A DNA stretch of 64,000 bases from NCBI RefSeq assembly GCF_023284045.1, contig NZ_JAKIKQ010000021.1, positions 1-64,000 of the forward strand, in the 5' to 3' direction. The notes under the pieces are model-generated. The model did not search any database. It was not told the origin of the DNA and saw nothing but the letters and a program-made list of their open reading frames with translations. The translations under genes and the position numbers were made by a program. Shown one piece after another: positions 1 to 8,393 of the stretch. The first letter of the stretch is position 1. Each line of letters starts with the position of its first letter. The DNA comes from Shewanella kaireitica (GTDB taxonomy: Bacteria; Pseudomonadota; Gammaproteobacteria; Enterobacterales; Shewanellaceae).

Positions 1-38
1 GTGCCCACACAGATTTGCTTGTCATATTGTTAAAGAGC
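1..38 (-). promoter_or_regulatory. 16S rRNA operon leader with boxA
   Basis: Read leftward, the sequence carries GCTCTTTAACA (38 to 28), the boxA antitermination signal of rRNA leaders, followed by a stretch ending in TCTGTGTGGGCAC. That stretch is very similar to the enterobacterial 16S leader as I know it. The 16S gene itself should begin a little beyond the left edge and is not in the window. The tandem promoters at 96-123 and 311-338 point the same way. Confidence 0.8.
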
Positions 39-95
39 GTGAAGTCATCTTTCATACTTCGCCGAAGACGCTAGGTCGTTGGCTTGAGGAGGCGT

Positions 96-123
96 ATTCT
101 ACACTCTCCAGCGTCGGCGTCAA
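96..123 (-). promoter_or_regulatory. rRNA operon promoter P2
   Basis: On the minus strand there is a -35 box TTGACG (123-118), a 16-bp spacer and a -10 box TAGAAT (101-96), followed by a GC-containing discriminator. Its place between the stronger upstream promoter and the boxA leader matches the P2 position of gammaproteobacterial rrn operons. Confidence 0.7.
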
Positions 124-310
124 GCGCTTATTTTAAGAAGTTTTTCAAGCGATGTTTTCTTAACCACTCTCGTGAAAAGAAGCATTACCCGAAGCCCTTA
201 AAGCGTTTGTCACCTGAATCAAATACCCGAAGGTTTTTAACTCTCTAACACCGCTGCAAGTCCCGTACTACCTAAGTAGTTGGCCTGCTGTGCCGTGTCA
301 GTGGTTGCGC

Positions 311-338
311 ATTATAGGGAGATCTTGAGTAAGCGCAA
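311..338 (-). promoter_or_regulatory. rRNA operon promoter P1 with AT-rich upstream element
   Basis: On the minus strand there is a -35 box TTGCGC (338-333), a 16-bp spacer and a perfect -10 box TATAAT (316-311), followed by the GC-rich discriminator GCGCAAC typical of stringently controlled rRNA promoters. The A/T-rich tract at about 341-385 lies where an UP element would be. Confidence 0.75.
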
Positions 339-385
339 GCGCTTTTTAACCAAATAATACCTTTTTTATCATGTTTTTAGTTAAG

Positions 386-616
386 CACATTTTAGCCACT
401 AGTTACCCTCAGAGTTATCCACAAATAATCGTGAAACGGCTATTTTATAGGCATGCGATCCTAATACCGTTATGGAGTACATTAATTAACTGAGCCTTTA
501 ATGTTAGCGGGGTTTTCAATTCGTGCTAGTCAAAGTGCTAGTCAAAGTGCTAAGAATTTTAGAACAGGCAACATGGAGCCCTTATTCGTTTATAAATACA
601 TTAGCTAATAATAGGC
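386..616. other. intergenic, no gene seen
   Basis: This stretch lies between the rrn promoters and the secA terminator. It is AT-rich and has no convincing reading frame. The only structure I noticed is the short tandem repeat listed at 523-552. Confidence 0.6.
523..552. repeat. 12-bp tandem repeat, 2.5 copies
   Basis: The unit GTGCTAGTCAAA occurs at 523-534 and 535-546, followed by the partial copy GTGCTA at 547-552. The copies are identical. It lies in the non-coding gap upstream of the rrn promoters, and no function can be read from it. Confidence 0.85.
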
Positions 617-646
617 AAAAAAAAGGGCGACTTTAATAAGTCACCC
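617..646 (-). terminator. secA intrinsic terminator
   Basis: The hairpin arms GGGCGACTT (625-633) and AAGTCACCC (638-646) enclose a 4-nt loop. Read leftward the hairpin is followed by eight T residues (624-617). It sits 25 bp past the secA stop codon. Confidence 0.85.
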
Positions 647-670
647 TCCTATGTCTATTGTGTAGCAGTC

Positions 671-3394
671 TTAGCTTAGCTTACCGTGACACTGTTTGTA
701 CTTCTTACCAGAACCACATGGGCAAGGATCATTTCGACCCACTTTCTCACCTTCACGAACCTGAGGCTGAGTTGCAGCTAATGCTGCGCTCTCCTCCGCA
801 CCGACTATAGCTTCAGCTGCAGCATGTTGGTAATCACGACGGATCTTTGCATCTTCTTGACGACGACGCTCTTCCATCTCTTCAACATCAGACTGTGCTT
901 GAACTTGTACTTTAGACAAAATACTAATCACGTCGTGCTTTAATGACTCAAGCATCTGCTGAAATAGCTCAAACGATTCACGCTTATACTCTTGCTTTGG
1001 ATTCTTTTGCGCGTAGCCACGTAAGTGAATACCTTGGCGTAGATGGTCCATAGCCGATAGATGCTCTTTCCAAAGCCCATCCAAAGTTTGCAACATAACT
1101 GCTTTTTCAAATTGACGTAGAACTTGCTCTCCTACCATCTCTTCTTTAGCTTTATATGCATTAATCCATGTATCTACAATACGCTCACGCAATGTTTCTT
1201 CATGAAGATCATCTTCTTTATCTAACCACTCCTGCACAGGCAAGACCATAGAGTACTCTTGCTGCAAGCGCTGCTCTAAACCAGCAACATCCCATAACTC
1301 TTCAACTGATTGAGGCGGAATGTATTGATCCATTAATTCATTGATGACATCAGTCTGAATATTAGTAATAGTATCTTTGATACTTTCAGCATCCATAAGC
1401 TCATTACGCTGTGCGTATACAACTTGACGCTGATCGTTAGCTACATCATCAAACTCAAGCAGCTGCTTACGGATATCAAAGTTACGAGCTTCAACTTTAC
1501 GCTGAGCATTTTCAATTGCTCTAGATACCCAAGGATGCTCAATAGCTTCACCTTCTTCCATACCAAGTTTCTTCATCATTGAAGATACTCTGTCAGACGC
1601 GAAGATACGCATTAAGCTATCTTCCATAGATAAATAGAAGCGAGAAGAACCTGCATCACCTTGACGACCAGAGCGACCACGCAACTGGTTATCGATACGG
1701 CGAGATTCATGACGCTCTGTACCTAGGATATGCAAACCGCCAGCTTCAACAACTTCATCGTGACGTATTTGCCAATCCGCTTTAATTTTAGCTCGTTGCT
1801 CATCGGTAGCATTAGCGAGCGCTTCGATTTCCATATTCCAATTGCCACCTAACACGATATCGGTACCACGACCGGCCATGTTAGTTGCGACGGTGACTGC
1901 GCCAGTACGACCCGCCTGAGCAACAATGTCTGCTTCGCGCTCATGGAATTTAGCATTCAAAATCTCATGAGGAATTTTTTCTTTCTTCAATAAACTGTGC
2001 AGTAGTTCTGATTGCTCAATTGAAACAGTACCGACAAGTACTGGTTGACCGCGCTCGCGACAACCAACGATATCTTTTACAATCGCCGCATACTTCTCTT
2101 CTGCAGTCAGGTAAACCAAATCAGGATTATCTTGACGAACCATTGGACGGTTAGTCGGAACCACTACGGTATCGAGGCCATAAATATGTTGGAATTCGAA
2201 CGCTTCAGTATCCGCCGTACCCGTCATACCCGCAAGCTTCTCATACTGACGGAAGAAGTTTTGGAAGGTAATAGATGCTAAAGTTTGGTTTTCATTTTGA
2301 ATATGAACGCCTTCTTTTGCTTCTACAGCCTGATGTAGACCTTCAGACCAACGACGTCCAGGCATAGTACGACCAGTGTGTTCATCAACGATGATCACTT
2401 CATTGTCTTGAACTATGTAGTCGACGTCTTTTTCGAATAAGGTGTGTGCACGTAGCGCAGCATTTACGTGATGCAATAAAGAGATGTTAGCTGCAGAATA
2501 TAGAGAATCGCCTTCGGCCAACATACCACGCTCAGTCAACAAGACTTCGACCTTTTCTTGGCCTCGCTCTGTCATATGAACTTGCTTAGCTTTTTCATCG
2601 ATAGAGTAATCACCTTCACCGATCTCTTCTTCAGTATCTTCTTTCTCTTGCTGAATAAGATTTGGGATCAAGGTATTTATCTTGGTGTATAGCTCTGAAC
2701 TATCTTCAGCTGCACCAGAAATAATAAGTGGAGTACGCGCTTCATCAATTAAGATTGAATCGACTTCATCGATAAGTGCATAGTGCAAAGGACGCTGAAC
2801 ACGCTCGGCAGGTGAAAACGCCATGTTGTCACGTAGGTAATCAAAGCCAAACTCGTTATTGGTACCATAAGTAATATCGGCATCATAAGCGGCTTTCTTT
2901 TCTACTTGCCCTAAGCCCGCGACATTGATGCCAACACTTAAACCCAGGAACTCAAATAGAGGACGGTTGTTCTCAGCATCACGACCCGCTAGATAGTCAT
3001 TGACGGTAATAACGTGAACACCTTTGCCTGTTAAGCCATTTAAGTATGCTGGCAAGGTCGCCGTAAGCGTTTTACCTTCACCGGTACGCATTTCTGCAAT
3101 TCGGTTACTATCTAGGATCATGCCGCCAATAAGCTGCACATCGAAATGACGCATTTCGAAAACACGCTTTGATGCTTCACGTACGGTTGCGAATGCCTCA
3201 GGTAAAACGTCATCTAGGGTTTCCCCAGCCTCTAGACGTTCACGAAAGAGTATTGTTTTTGCTTTTAAGTCTTCATCTGATAACTGCCCGTACTCTTCCT
3301 CAAAACCATTAATTTTATTAACGACTTTACCGAAAGCCTTAAGCGTACGATCGTTGCGACTACCAAATACTTTTGTCAGTAATTTACCAAACAT
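671..3394 (-). CDS. secA: preprotein translocase motor ATPase SecA
   Basis: SecA is the ATPase that drives unfolded preproteins through the SecYEG channel. The product is 907 residues. It shows Walker A GEGKT near residues 104-108, the Walker B DEVD near 209, the TNMAGRGTDI helicase-type motif, and a C-terminal zinc/SecB-binding tail CPCGSGKKYKQCHG. A frame reaching TTG at 3421 is open, but the ATG at 3394 gives the family N-terminus MFGKLLTKVFGSRNDRT and is preceded by GAAGTGG. The gene is last in the leftward run and ends at a strong terminator. The secretion monitor secM, which precedes secA in E. coli, is absent; an M23 peptidase stands there instead. Confidence 0.98.
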   Translation of the reverse strand: MFGKLLTKVFGSRNDRTLKAFGKVVNKINGFEEEYGQLSDEDLKAKTILFRERLEAGETLDDVLPEAFATVREASKRVFEMRHFDVQLIGGMILDSNRIAEMRTGEGKTLTATLPAYLNGLTGKGVHVITVNDYLAGRDAENNRPLFEFLGLSVGINVAGLGQVEKKAAYDADITYGTNNEFGFDYLRDNMAFSPAERVQRPLHYALIDEVDSILIDEARTPLIISGAAEDSSELYTKINTLIPNLIQQEKEDTEEEIGEGDYSIDEKAKQVHMTERGQEKVEVLLTERGMLAEGDSLYSAANISLLHHVNAALRAHTLFEKDVDYIVQDNEVIIVDEHTGRTMPGRRWSEGLHQAVEAKEGVHIQNENQTLASITFQNFFRQYEKLAGMTGTADTEAFEFQHIYGLDTVVVPTNRPMVRQDNPDLVYLTAEEKYAAIVKDIVGCRERGQPVLVGTVSIEQSELLHSLLKKEKIPHEILNAKFHEREADIVAQAGRTGAVTVATNMAGRGTDIVLGGNWNMEIEALANATDEQRAKIKADWQIRHDEVVEAGGLHILGTERHESRRIDNQLRGRSGRQGDAGSSRFYLSMEDSLMRIFASDRVSSMMKKLGMEEGEAIEHPWVSRAIENAQRKVEARNFDIRKQLLEFDDVANDQRQVVYAQRNELMDAESIKDTITNIQTDVINELMDQYIPPQSVEELWDVAGLEQRLQQEYSMVLPVQEWLDKEDDLHEETLRERIVDTWINAYKAKEEMVGEQVLRQFEKAVMLQTLDGLWKEHLSAMDHLRQGIHLRGYAQKNPKQEYKRESFELFQQMLESLKHDVISILSKVQVQAQSDVEEMEERRRQEDAKIRRDYQHAAAEAIVGAEESAALAATQPQVREGEKVGRNDPCPCGSGKKYKQCHGKLS

Positions 3395-3453
3395 CTGAAC
3401 CACTTCTATGTTGTTGGCCAAGTCCCTTTTAGAGCCTGAAAGCCTATTTTCGA

Positions 3454-4353
3454 TTAACCTGCCTTGCGGTAGACATATTTTTGCGGATCAATTTGCTGTC
3501 CACCGCGCAACACTTCATAGTGCACATGAGGCCCGGTTGAGCGCCCAGTACTTCCCATAACAGCGATTTTATCGCCTTTAGCGACCACGTCGCCTACGGT
3601 TACTGACAAAGCTTTATTGTGACCATAACGAGTTCGTAGACCATTACCATGATCAATTTCAACAAGCTCGCCATACCCAAACATCTTGTCCGCCCACATA
3701 ACTACACCACCTGCGGTAGCGACTACATCGACGCCCTCTTCTCCAGCAAAGTCGATGCCTTTGTGCATCGTACGTTTACCGCTAAAGGGATCATTTCGTA
3801 AACCATAGGGCGATGATAACCAACCTTTCTTAATTGGTCGCCCAGATATATAACGTTCTTCATCTATATGGAGATTAGATGCTACCGTTTCAAGTAGTGA
3901 GAGCTGAACATTATTATTATCCATTCTTAATACCAGCGCATCCATATCGGCTATGAGCTGATCGAGTTCGATGTTAGTGCCTAATTCACTCGCACCGCCA
4001 ACACCGACTTCTGAAGAGAAATCAAATTGATCTTCTAATTGATTATTTAGAGCAACTTGCTGACCCAACGCTTCTATACGCGTGAGTTTAGCTTGCATAC
4101 GTGCAACATGCGCCACTAACATCGACAATTGAGTCTCAGTTGCACTCTTTAAAGAGATCAACTCGCTTTTTTGCTCTTCACGAGCCAAGCGTTCACTGTC
4201 AGCATTGGTCTGTTGCTCTATAAGCTGCTTAGCATTGTGTTGATAAAGACCTGTTCCCGCAGCGATGAGCAAGATAGGTAATAACAACCAACGCTTTCCC
4301 GGTTGCCAGCGTGTGGCACCGTTTCGACCTTGAATAAAAACTGTTACACTCAT
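3454..4353 (-). CDS. M23-family peptidoglycan metalloendopeptidase, membrane-anchored
   Basis: The 299-residue protein has a basic N-terminus, one membrane segment at about 22-38, a coiled-coil-like region at about 40-160, and a C-terminal LytM/M23 domain at about 178-290. Zinc ligands are visible as H197-x3-D201 and H276-x-H278, with a further His at 245, so it should be an active glycyl endopeptidase facing the periplasm rather than an EnvC/NlpD-type degenerate activator. Its substrate is inferred, not shown. It lies 59 bp upstream of secA, probably in the same transcript, and starts only 27 bp from the divergent dciA. This peptidase beside secA is common in non-enteric gammaproteobacteria. 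Confidence 0.9.
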   Translation of the reverse strand: MSVTVFIQGRNGATRWQPGKRWLLLPILLIAAGTGLYQHNAKQLIEQQTNADSERLAREEQKSELISLKSATETQLSMLVAHVARMQAKLTRIEALGQQVALNNQLEDQFDFSSEVGVGGASELGTNIELDQLIADMDALVLRMDNNNVQLSLLETVASNLHIDEERYISGRPIKKGWLSSPYGLRNDPFSGKRTMHKGIDFAGEEGVDVVATAGGVVMWADKMFGYGELVEIDHGNGLRTRYGHNKALSVTVGDVVAKGDKIAVMGSTGRSTGPHVHYEVLRGGQQIDPQKYVYRKAG

Positions 4354-4380
4354 AGCCTAATTAAGCCATTTTATTATCAT

Positions 4381-4833
4381 ATGAAAAAACCCCCACAGGA
4401 TCTCAGTCAGCTACTGCATCAGCAAGGGAACATGCCCAACTTGGCTGAAAAAGCAGAACTGCTATTACACTTAGATAACTACGTCAAAAAAGTGCTTACT
4501 GGTCCAGTGATAGAGCAGCTAAAGGTTGCCAATCTACGCCAAGGTACCTTGGTCATTGAAACAACAACGGCGGCTTGGGCGGCAAGAATTAACTTCCAAA
4601 AACCCAAAATATTGCAAATGCTGCAAGCCGAAACGCTACCCATGCTTACCGCTATCGAAGTCAAAGTCAACCCAAGCTTGTTAATGTATGAAACAAAATC
4701 CAAACCTGCTCACAACCACATAAGTGAAAATGCGGCAGCTCACATTGAAGCTTTAGCTGAACATGCAGAAGGTACGTTGGCGGTAAAACTAAAACGGCTG
4801 GCTGCATTGGCCAGCCGTTCAAGGCAATCTTAA
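4381..4833 (+). CDS. dciA: DUF721 protein, DciA-type replicative helicase loader
   Basis: The 150-residue protein matches the DUF721 family: an N-terminal helical region followed by a KH-like fold containing the family signature LRQGTLVIETTTAAWAARI at about 52-70. DciA is the ancestral bacterial loader of the DnaB helicase, used where phage-derived DnaC or DnaI is absent. The ATG at 4381 gives the expected length; the open frame continues upstream to 4303 but that would overlap the M23 gene. There is no Shine-Dalgarno sequence before the ATG, and TATTAT lies just upstream, so a very short leader is possible. It converges on lpxC with 7 bp between stop codons. Confidence 0.85.
   Translation: MKKPPQDLSQLLHQQGNMPNLAEKAELLLHLDNYVKKVLTGPVIEQLKVANLRQGTLVIETTTAAWAARINFQKPKILQMLQAETLPMLTAIEVKVNPSLLMYETKSKPAHNHISENAAAHIEALAEHAEGTLAVKLKRLAALASRSRQS
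4785..4819 (-). terminator. lpxC terminator embedded in the 3' end of dciA
   Basis: A perfect 10-bp stem, AACGGCTGGC (4793-4802) and GCCAGCCGTT (4110-series equivalent at 4810-4819), encloses a 7-nt loop inside the last codons of dciA. Read leftward, in the direction of lpxC, it is followed by TTTTAGTTTTA, so it should terminate lpxC transcripts within the opposing gene. Read rightward it lacks a good T-tract. Confidence 0.6.
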
Positions 4834-4840
4834 TTCGTTA

Positions 4841-5761
4841 TTAAGCGAATACGGCACCCGAAGGTACTGAGAAACTTACTGGAGCATCAGCTTCTTTTTC
4901 AAAGCTAACGATCTCCCAAGCATCTTGCTGTGCAAGCATTGCACGCACTAACTGGTTGTTCAGTGCATGCCCTGTTTTATAGGCACAGAACTCACCAACA
5001 ATTGCATGACCAGCAACATAGAGGTCACCAAATGCATCAAGAATCTTGTGCTTAACGAACTCATCCTCATAACGCAGGCCATCGGGGTTGAGGACTCGAT
5101 ATTCGTCAAGTACAACTGCGTTTTCCATACTGCCACCAAGCGCAAGATTATTTGCTCTCAAGTATTCAATATCGCGCATAAACCCAAAGGTTCTCGCACG
5201 ACTAATATCTTTAACAAAGGCGGAAGATGAAAAATCCATCACCATATGCTGTTGGCTGCGGGCGATCTCAGGGTGATTAAAGTCAATGGCAAAATCAACT
5301 CTAAAACCTTTGAAAGGTTTTAACTCAGCCCACTTATCACCGTCTTCAACACGAATAGGTTTAGTGATCTTGATGTACTTCTTAGCGGCTGCTTGCTCTT
5401 CAATACCTACTGATTGGAGTAGGAATACAAAAGGACTCGCACTGCCATCCATGATCGGGATTTCAGGAGCATCAACTTCAATAATGGCGTTATCAATGCC
5501 CAATCCAGCAAGTGCTGCAAACAGATGCTCAATTGTCGAAATACGAACACCATCGTCATTTACTAGCGCAGTACACATTGTCGTTTCACGTACTTGTTCA
5601 GCAACAGCTGGAATTTCAACTGCCGGTGACAAATCGGTACGAACAAGCATGATGCCAGTATTAACAGGTGCGGGTTTAATGATCAAAGTCACCTTGTTGC
5701 CGGAATGCAATCCGACACCAGTAGTTTTAACCATTTCTTTGACTGTTCTTTGAAAAATCAT
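4841..5761 (-). CDS. lpxC: UDP-3-O-acyl-N-acetylglucosamine deacetylase LpxC
   Basis: LpxC catalyses the committed zinc-dependent deacetylation step of lipid A synthesis in the cytoplasm. The 306-residue product has the first zinc ligand H79 in the motif STIEHLFAALAGLGIDN and the second cluster in VKHKILDAFGDLYVAGH near 235-250, so the enzyme looks complete. It follows ftsZ, as in most gammaproteobacteria, but has its own 177-bp leader with a plausible promoter. The ATG at 5761 gives the standard N-terminus MIFQRTVKE. Confidence 0.97.
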   Translation of the reverse strand: MIFQRTVKEMVKTTGVGLHSGNKVTLIIKPAPVNTGIMLVRTDLSPAVEIPAVAEQVRETTMCTALVNDDGVRISTIEHLFAALAGLGIDNAIIEVDAPEIPIMDGSASPFVFLLQSVGIEEQAAAKKYIKITKPIRVEDGDKWAELKPFKGFRVDFAIDFNHPEIARSQQHMVMDFSSSAFVKDISRARTFGFMRDIEYLRANNLALGGSMENAVVLDEYRVLNPDGLRYEDEFVKHKILDAFGDLYVAGHAIVGEFCAYKTGHALNNQLVRAMLAQQDAWEIVSFEKEADAPVSFSVPSGAVFA

Positions 5762-5840
5762 GTATTTACCCGTTTATTCGCTCAACAAAAAAGCACAAAC
5801 TATACACTTTTTAACCGTGTACAGGCGATGCTGGTCGGAT

Positions 5841-5869
5841 ATCTTAGCATATCTTTGCAAATACACCAA
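5841..5869 (-). promoter_or_regulatory. candidate lpxC promoter
   Basis: On the minus strand TTGGTG (5869-5864), a 17-bp spacer and TAAGAT (5846-5841) lie about 80 bp before the lpxC start. The match to the sigma-70 consensus is moderate, and other AT-rich boxes occur nearby. Confidence 0.45.
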
Positions 5870-5938
5870 AAACACACCCACGATAAGACAATACATTAGT
5901 ATAGCCTTATAATAGTTAACACCTTATTAACATTCGTT

Positions 5939-7123
5939 TTAATCAGCTTGCTTACGCAAAAATGCTGGAATGTCTAAGTAATCAAGGTCGCTCTTTTTCT
6001 CTGCTGTTGGTGCTGCTGCCGGTTGAGTTGCAGCGGCTGTATTCCCGTGTGATAACGTTGGCGAAATTGGATCTTCCGCAGCAAAGGTTTCAGTACGAGT
6101 TTCTGCAGGAACAATCGGCTCTGGACGCGGAGCAGGCTTTGTTACCAACTGAATATCAGGCTTTTTCTCAGCGCCAATACCAGTTGCTACAACCGTTACA
6201 CGCAGCTCATCTGACATTTCAGGATCAATAACGGCACCGACAACCACAGTCGCATTGTCAGAAGCGTAAGCTTTAACGTGGTTACCCACAGTCTCAAACT
6301 CTTCGATGCTCATATCCATACCGGCTGTGATATTCACAAGTACACCACGAGCACCCGCAAGATCGATATCTTCTAGTAGGGGACTTGCAACAGCAGCTTC
6401 TGCCGCTTCTTCAGCACGATCTTCGCCACTTGCTACACCAGTGCCCATCATGGCATTACCCATTTCTGACATAACCGTTTTCACATCGGCGAAATCGACG
6501 TTAATCAAACCTGGACGCGTGATAAGCTCAGCAATACCTTGCACCGCACCAAGTAGTACGTTGTTTGCTGCAGCAAAAGCGTCAAGCAGTGATGTACCGC
6601 GACCCAGCACTTTTAATAACTTTTCATTTGGAATCGTGATCAGTGAGTCAACATTTTTAGCCAGTTGCTCAATACCTTGATCAGCGAAAGTCATACGTTT
6701 TTTGCCTTCGAATGGGAATGGCTTAGTCACAACTGCAACAGTAAGAATCCCCTCTTCACGAGCAACTTCTGCCACTACTGGAGCTGCACCAGTTCCGGTA
6801 CCACCACCCATACCCGCGGCAATAAAGATCATGTCAGATCCTTTAATCGCATTGCGGATACTTTCTTTATCTTCTTCAGCCGCTAGACGACCAATTTCTG
6901 GATTCGCCCCAGCACCTAAACCTTTAGTGACATCGCGGCCTAGCTGAATCGTTGTGCTCGCAGCTGACTTACGTAAAGCTTGTGCATCAGTATTTGTCGC
7001 TACGAATTCAACACCTTCGATATTGTGCTTAACCATATGTTCGACAGCATTACCACCACCACCACCGACACCGATGACCTTGATCACCGCTTCATCTGTA
7101 TGACTATCCATGATCTCAAACAT
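5939..7123 (-). CDS. ftsZ: cell division protein FtsZ
   Basis: FtsZ is the tubulin-like GTPase that forms the division ring. The 394-residue product contains the tubulin signature GGGTGTG at residues 106-112 and the conserved C-terminal peptide DYLDIPAFLRKQAD, which binds FtsA, ZipA and SlmA. A variable Pro/Ala-rich linker at about 318-378 joins them. The ATG at 7123 is preceded by GGAGA and gives the family start MFEIMDSHTDEAVIKV; a longer open frame to 7240 runs into ftsA and is not needed. SlmA, which acts on this protein, is encoded at 42866. Confidence 0.98.
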   Translation of the reverse strand: MFEIMDSHTDEAVIKVIGVGGGGGNAVEHMVKHNIEGVEFVATNTDAQALRKSAASTTIQLGRDVTKGLGAGANPEIGRLAAEEDKESIRNAIKGSDMIFIAAGMGGGTGTGAAPVVAEVAREEGILTVAVVTKPFPFEGKKRMTFADQGIEQLAKNVDSLITIPNEKLLKVLGRGTSLLDAFAAANNVLLGAVQGIAELITRPGLINVDFADVKTVMSEMGNAMMGTGVASGEDRAEEAAEAAVASPLLEDIDLAGARGVLVNITAGMDMSIEEFETVGNHVKAYASDNATVVVGAVIDPEMSDELRVTVVATGIGAEKKPDIQLVTKPAPRPEPIVPAETRTETFAAEDPISPTLSHGNTAAATQPAAAPTAEKKSDLDYLDIPAFLRKQAD

Positions 7124-7154
7124 GGTATTTTCTCCGTTTGCCTGCGTTACTAAA

Positions 7155-8390
7155 TTAAAACTCGCCTTTAAACCAACTTTGGACCCGATTCCAAAGACTG
7201 GTGACCCCTTGTCGCTCTGGACGCTCAAACTGACGTTCAATCACTCTGCGCGCACCATAATGAAGCAGCCCAACTCCTGTGGAGTAGATAGGCTGATCGA
7301 CATATTCATATAAACCTTTAACTGGCAACGGTTGTGCCATTCTTACTGGCATCCCAAACGTTGCTTCGGCAACATCAACAGCACCTTCAATAGATGCAGT
7401 CCCGCCGGTTAGCACTATGCCCGCTGCAACTTGGTCTTCAAGTCCGCTTTCACGTAGTTGCTTTAGAATTAATTCAAATAGCTCTTGGTATCTTGGCTCA
7501 ACCACTTCTGCCAATGTATGCCTAGACATACTGCGCGATGGTCGCCCTCCGACTGAAGGGACTTCGATGCTGTCTTCTCGACTGACCATGGAGCTTCGTG
7601 CACTGGCATGCTGCACTTTAATTTGCTCAGCATGGGATAGCGGTGTGCGGAAAATCTTAGCGATGTCGTTGGTCACCTGATTACCTGCAACAGGGACGAC
7701 GGCACAATGGCGTAGCGCACCATTGGTATAAACCGCAATATCTGTTGTACCACCACCCATATCAACTAAACAGACACCCAGATCTTTCTCGTCATCGGTT
7801 AACACCGAGTCTGCCGAGGCAATAGCTGAAAACACTAGGTCATCCACTTTTAGCCCGCAGCGCTCAACACTCTTAGTAATATTCTTTGCCATATCATTAG
7901 CACAAGTCACGATATGTACTTTTGCTTCCATACGCATGCCTGACATGCCAATAGGGCTCTTAATTCCATCTTGTACATCGATGGCATACTCTTGCGGTAA
8001 CACGTGCAAAATTCGTCGCTCAGTAGGAATCTTTACTGAGCGCGCTGTATGAATAACGTTGTCGACATCTTCTTGTGTCACTTCTTCATCATTAATCGAT
8101 ACCATGCCATTTTCGTTCTGACATTCAATATGTTTGCCTGAAATACTTAGGTAAACCGAAGAGACTTGGCAATCTGCCATTAACTCTGCTTGATCGAGTG
8201 CTCGCTGTACGCTGCGTACAATAGAATCAAGATCGTTTACACCGCCTTTATCCATCCCTCGCGAAGGGTGGTTGCCGAGGCCGACAATACTGATCTCGCC
8301 ATCAGGCAATACTTCACCAATGATCACAGCAACTTTTGAAGTTCCTATGTCCAAGGCAACGATCAGATTTCTATCTAGATTCTTAGTCAT
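7155..8390 (-). CDS. ftsA: cell division protein FtsA
   Basis: FtsA is the actin-like ATPase that ties FtsZ filaments to the membrane. The 411-residue protein begins with the phosphate-1 motif ALDIGTSKVAV and has the second phosphate motif VDMGGGTTDI near residues 205-214. It ends with the amphipathic membrane-targeting helix SLWNRVQSWFKGEF. It starts 3 bp after ftsQ and is 31 bp upstream of ftsZ, so the three are surely co-transcribed. Confidence 0.98.
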   Translation of the reverse strand: MTKNLDRNLIVALDIGTSKVAVIIGEVLPDGEISIVGLGNHPSRGMDKGGVNDLDSIVRSVQRALDQAELMADCQVSSVYLSISGKHIECQNENGMVSINDEEVTQEDVDNVIHTARSVKIPTERRILHVLPQEYAIDVQDGIKSPIGMSGMRMEAKVHIVTCANDMAKNITKSVERCGLKVDDLVFSAIASADSVLTDDEKDLGVCLVDMGGGTTDIAVYTNGALRHCAVVPVAGNQVTNDIAKIFRTPLSHAEQIKVQHASARSSMVSREDSIEVPSVGGRPSRSMSRHTLAEVVEPRYQELFELILKQLRESGLEDQVAAGIVLTGGTASIEGAVDVAEATFGMPVRMAQPLPVKGLYEYVDQPIYSTGVGLLHYGARRVIERQFERPERQGVTSLWNRVQSWFKGEF

Positions 8391-8393
8391 TAA

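Noticed and set aside
3395..3421. Upstream TTG start for secA
   Set aside because: The nine extra residues are not part of the SecA family N-terminus, and the ATG at 3394 gives the standard numbering of the ATPase motifs.
5286..5753. 155-codon rightward frame
   Set aside because: It is antisense to lpxC and has no ribosome-binding site or recognisable motifs.
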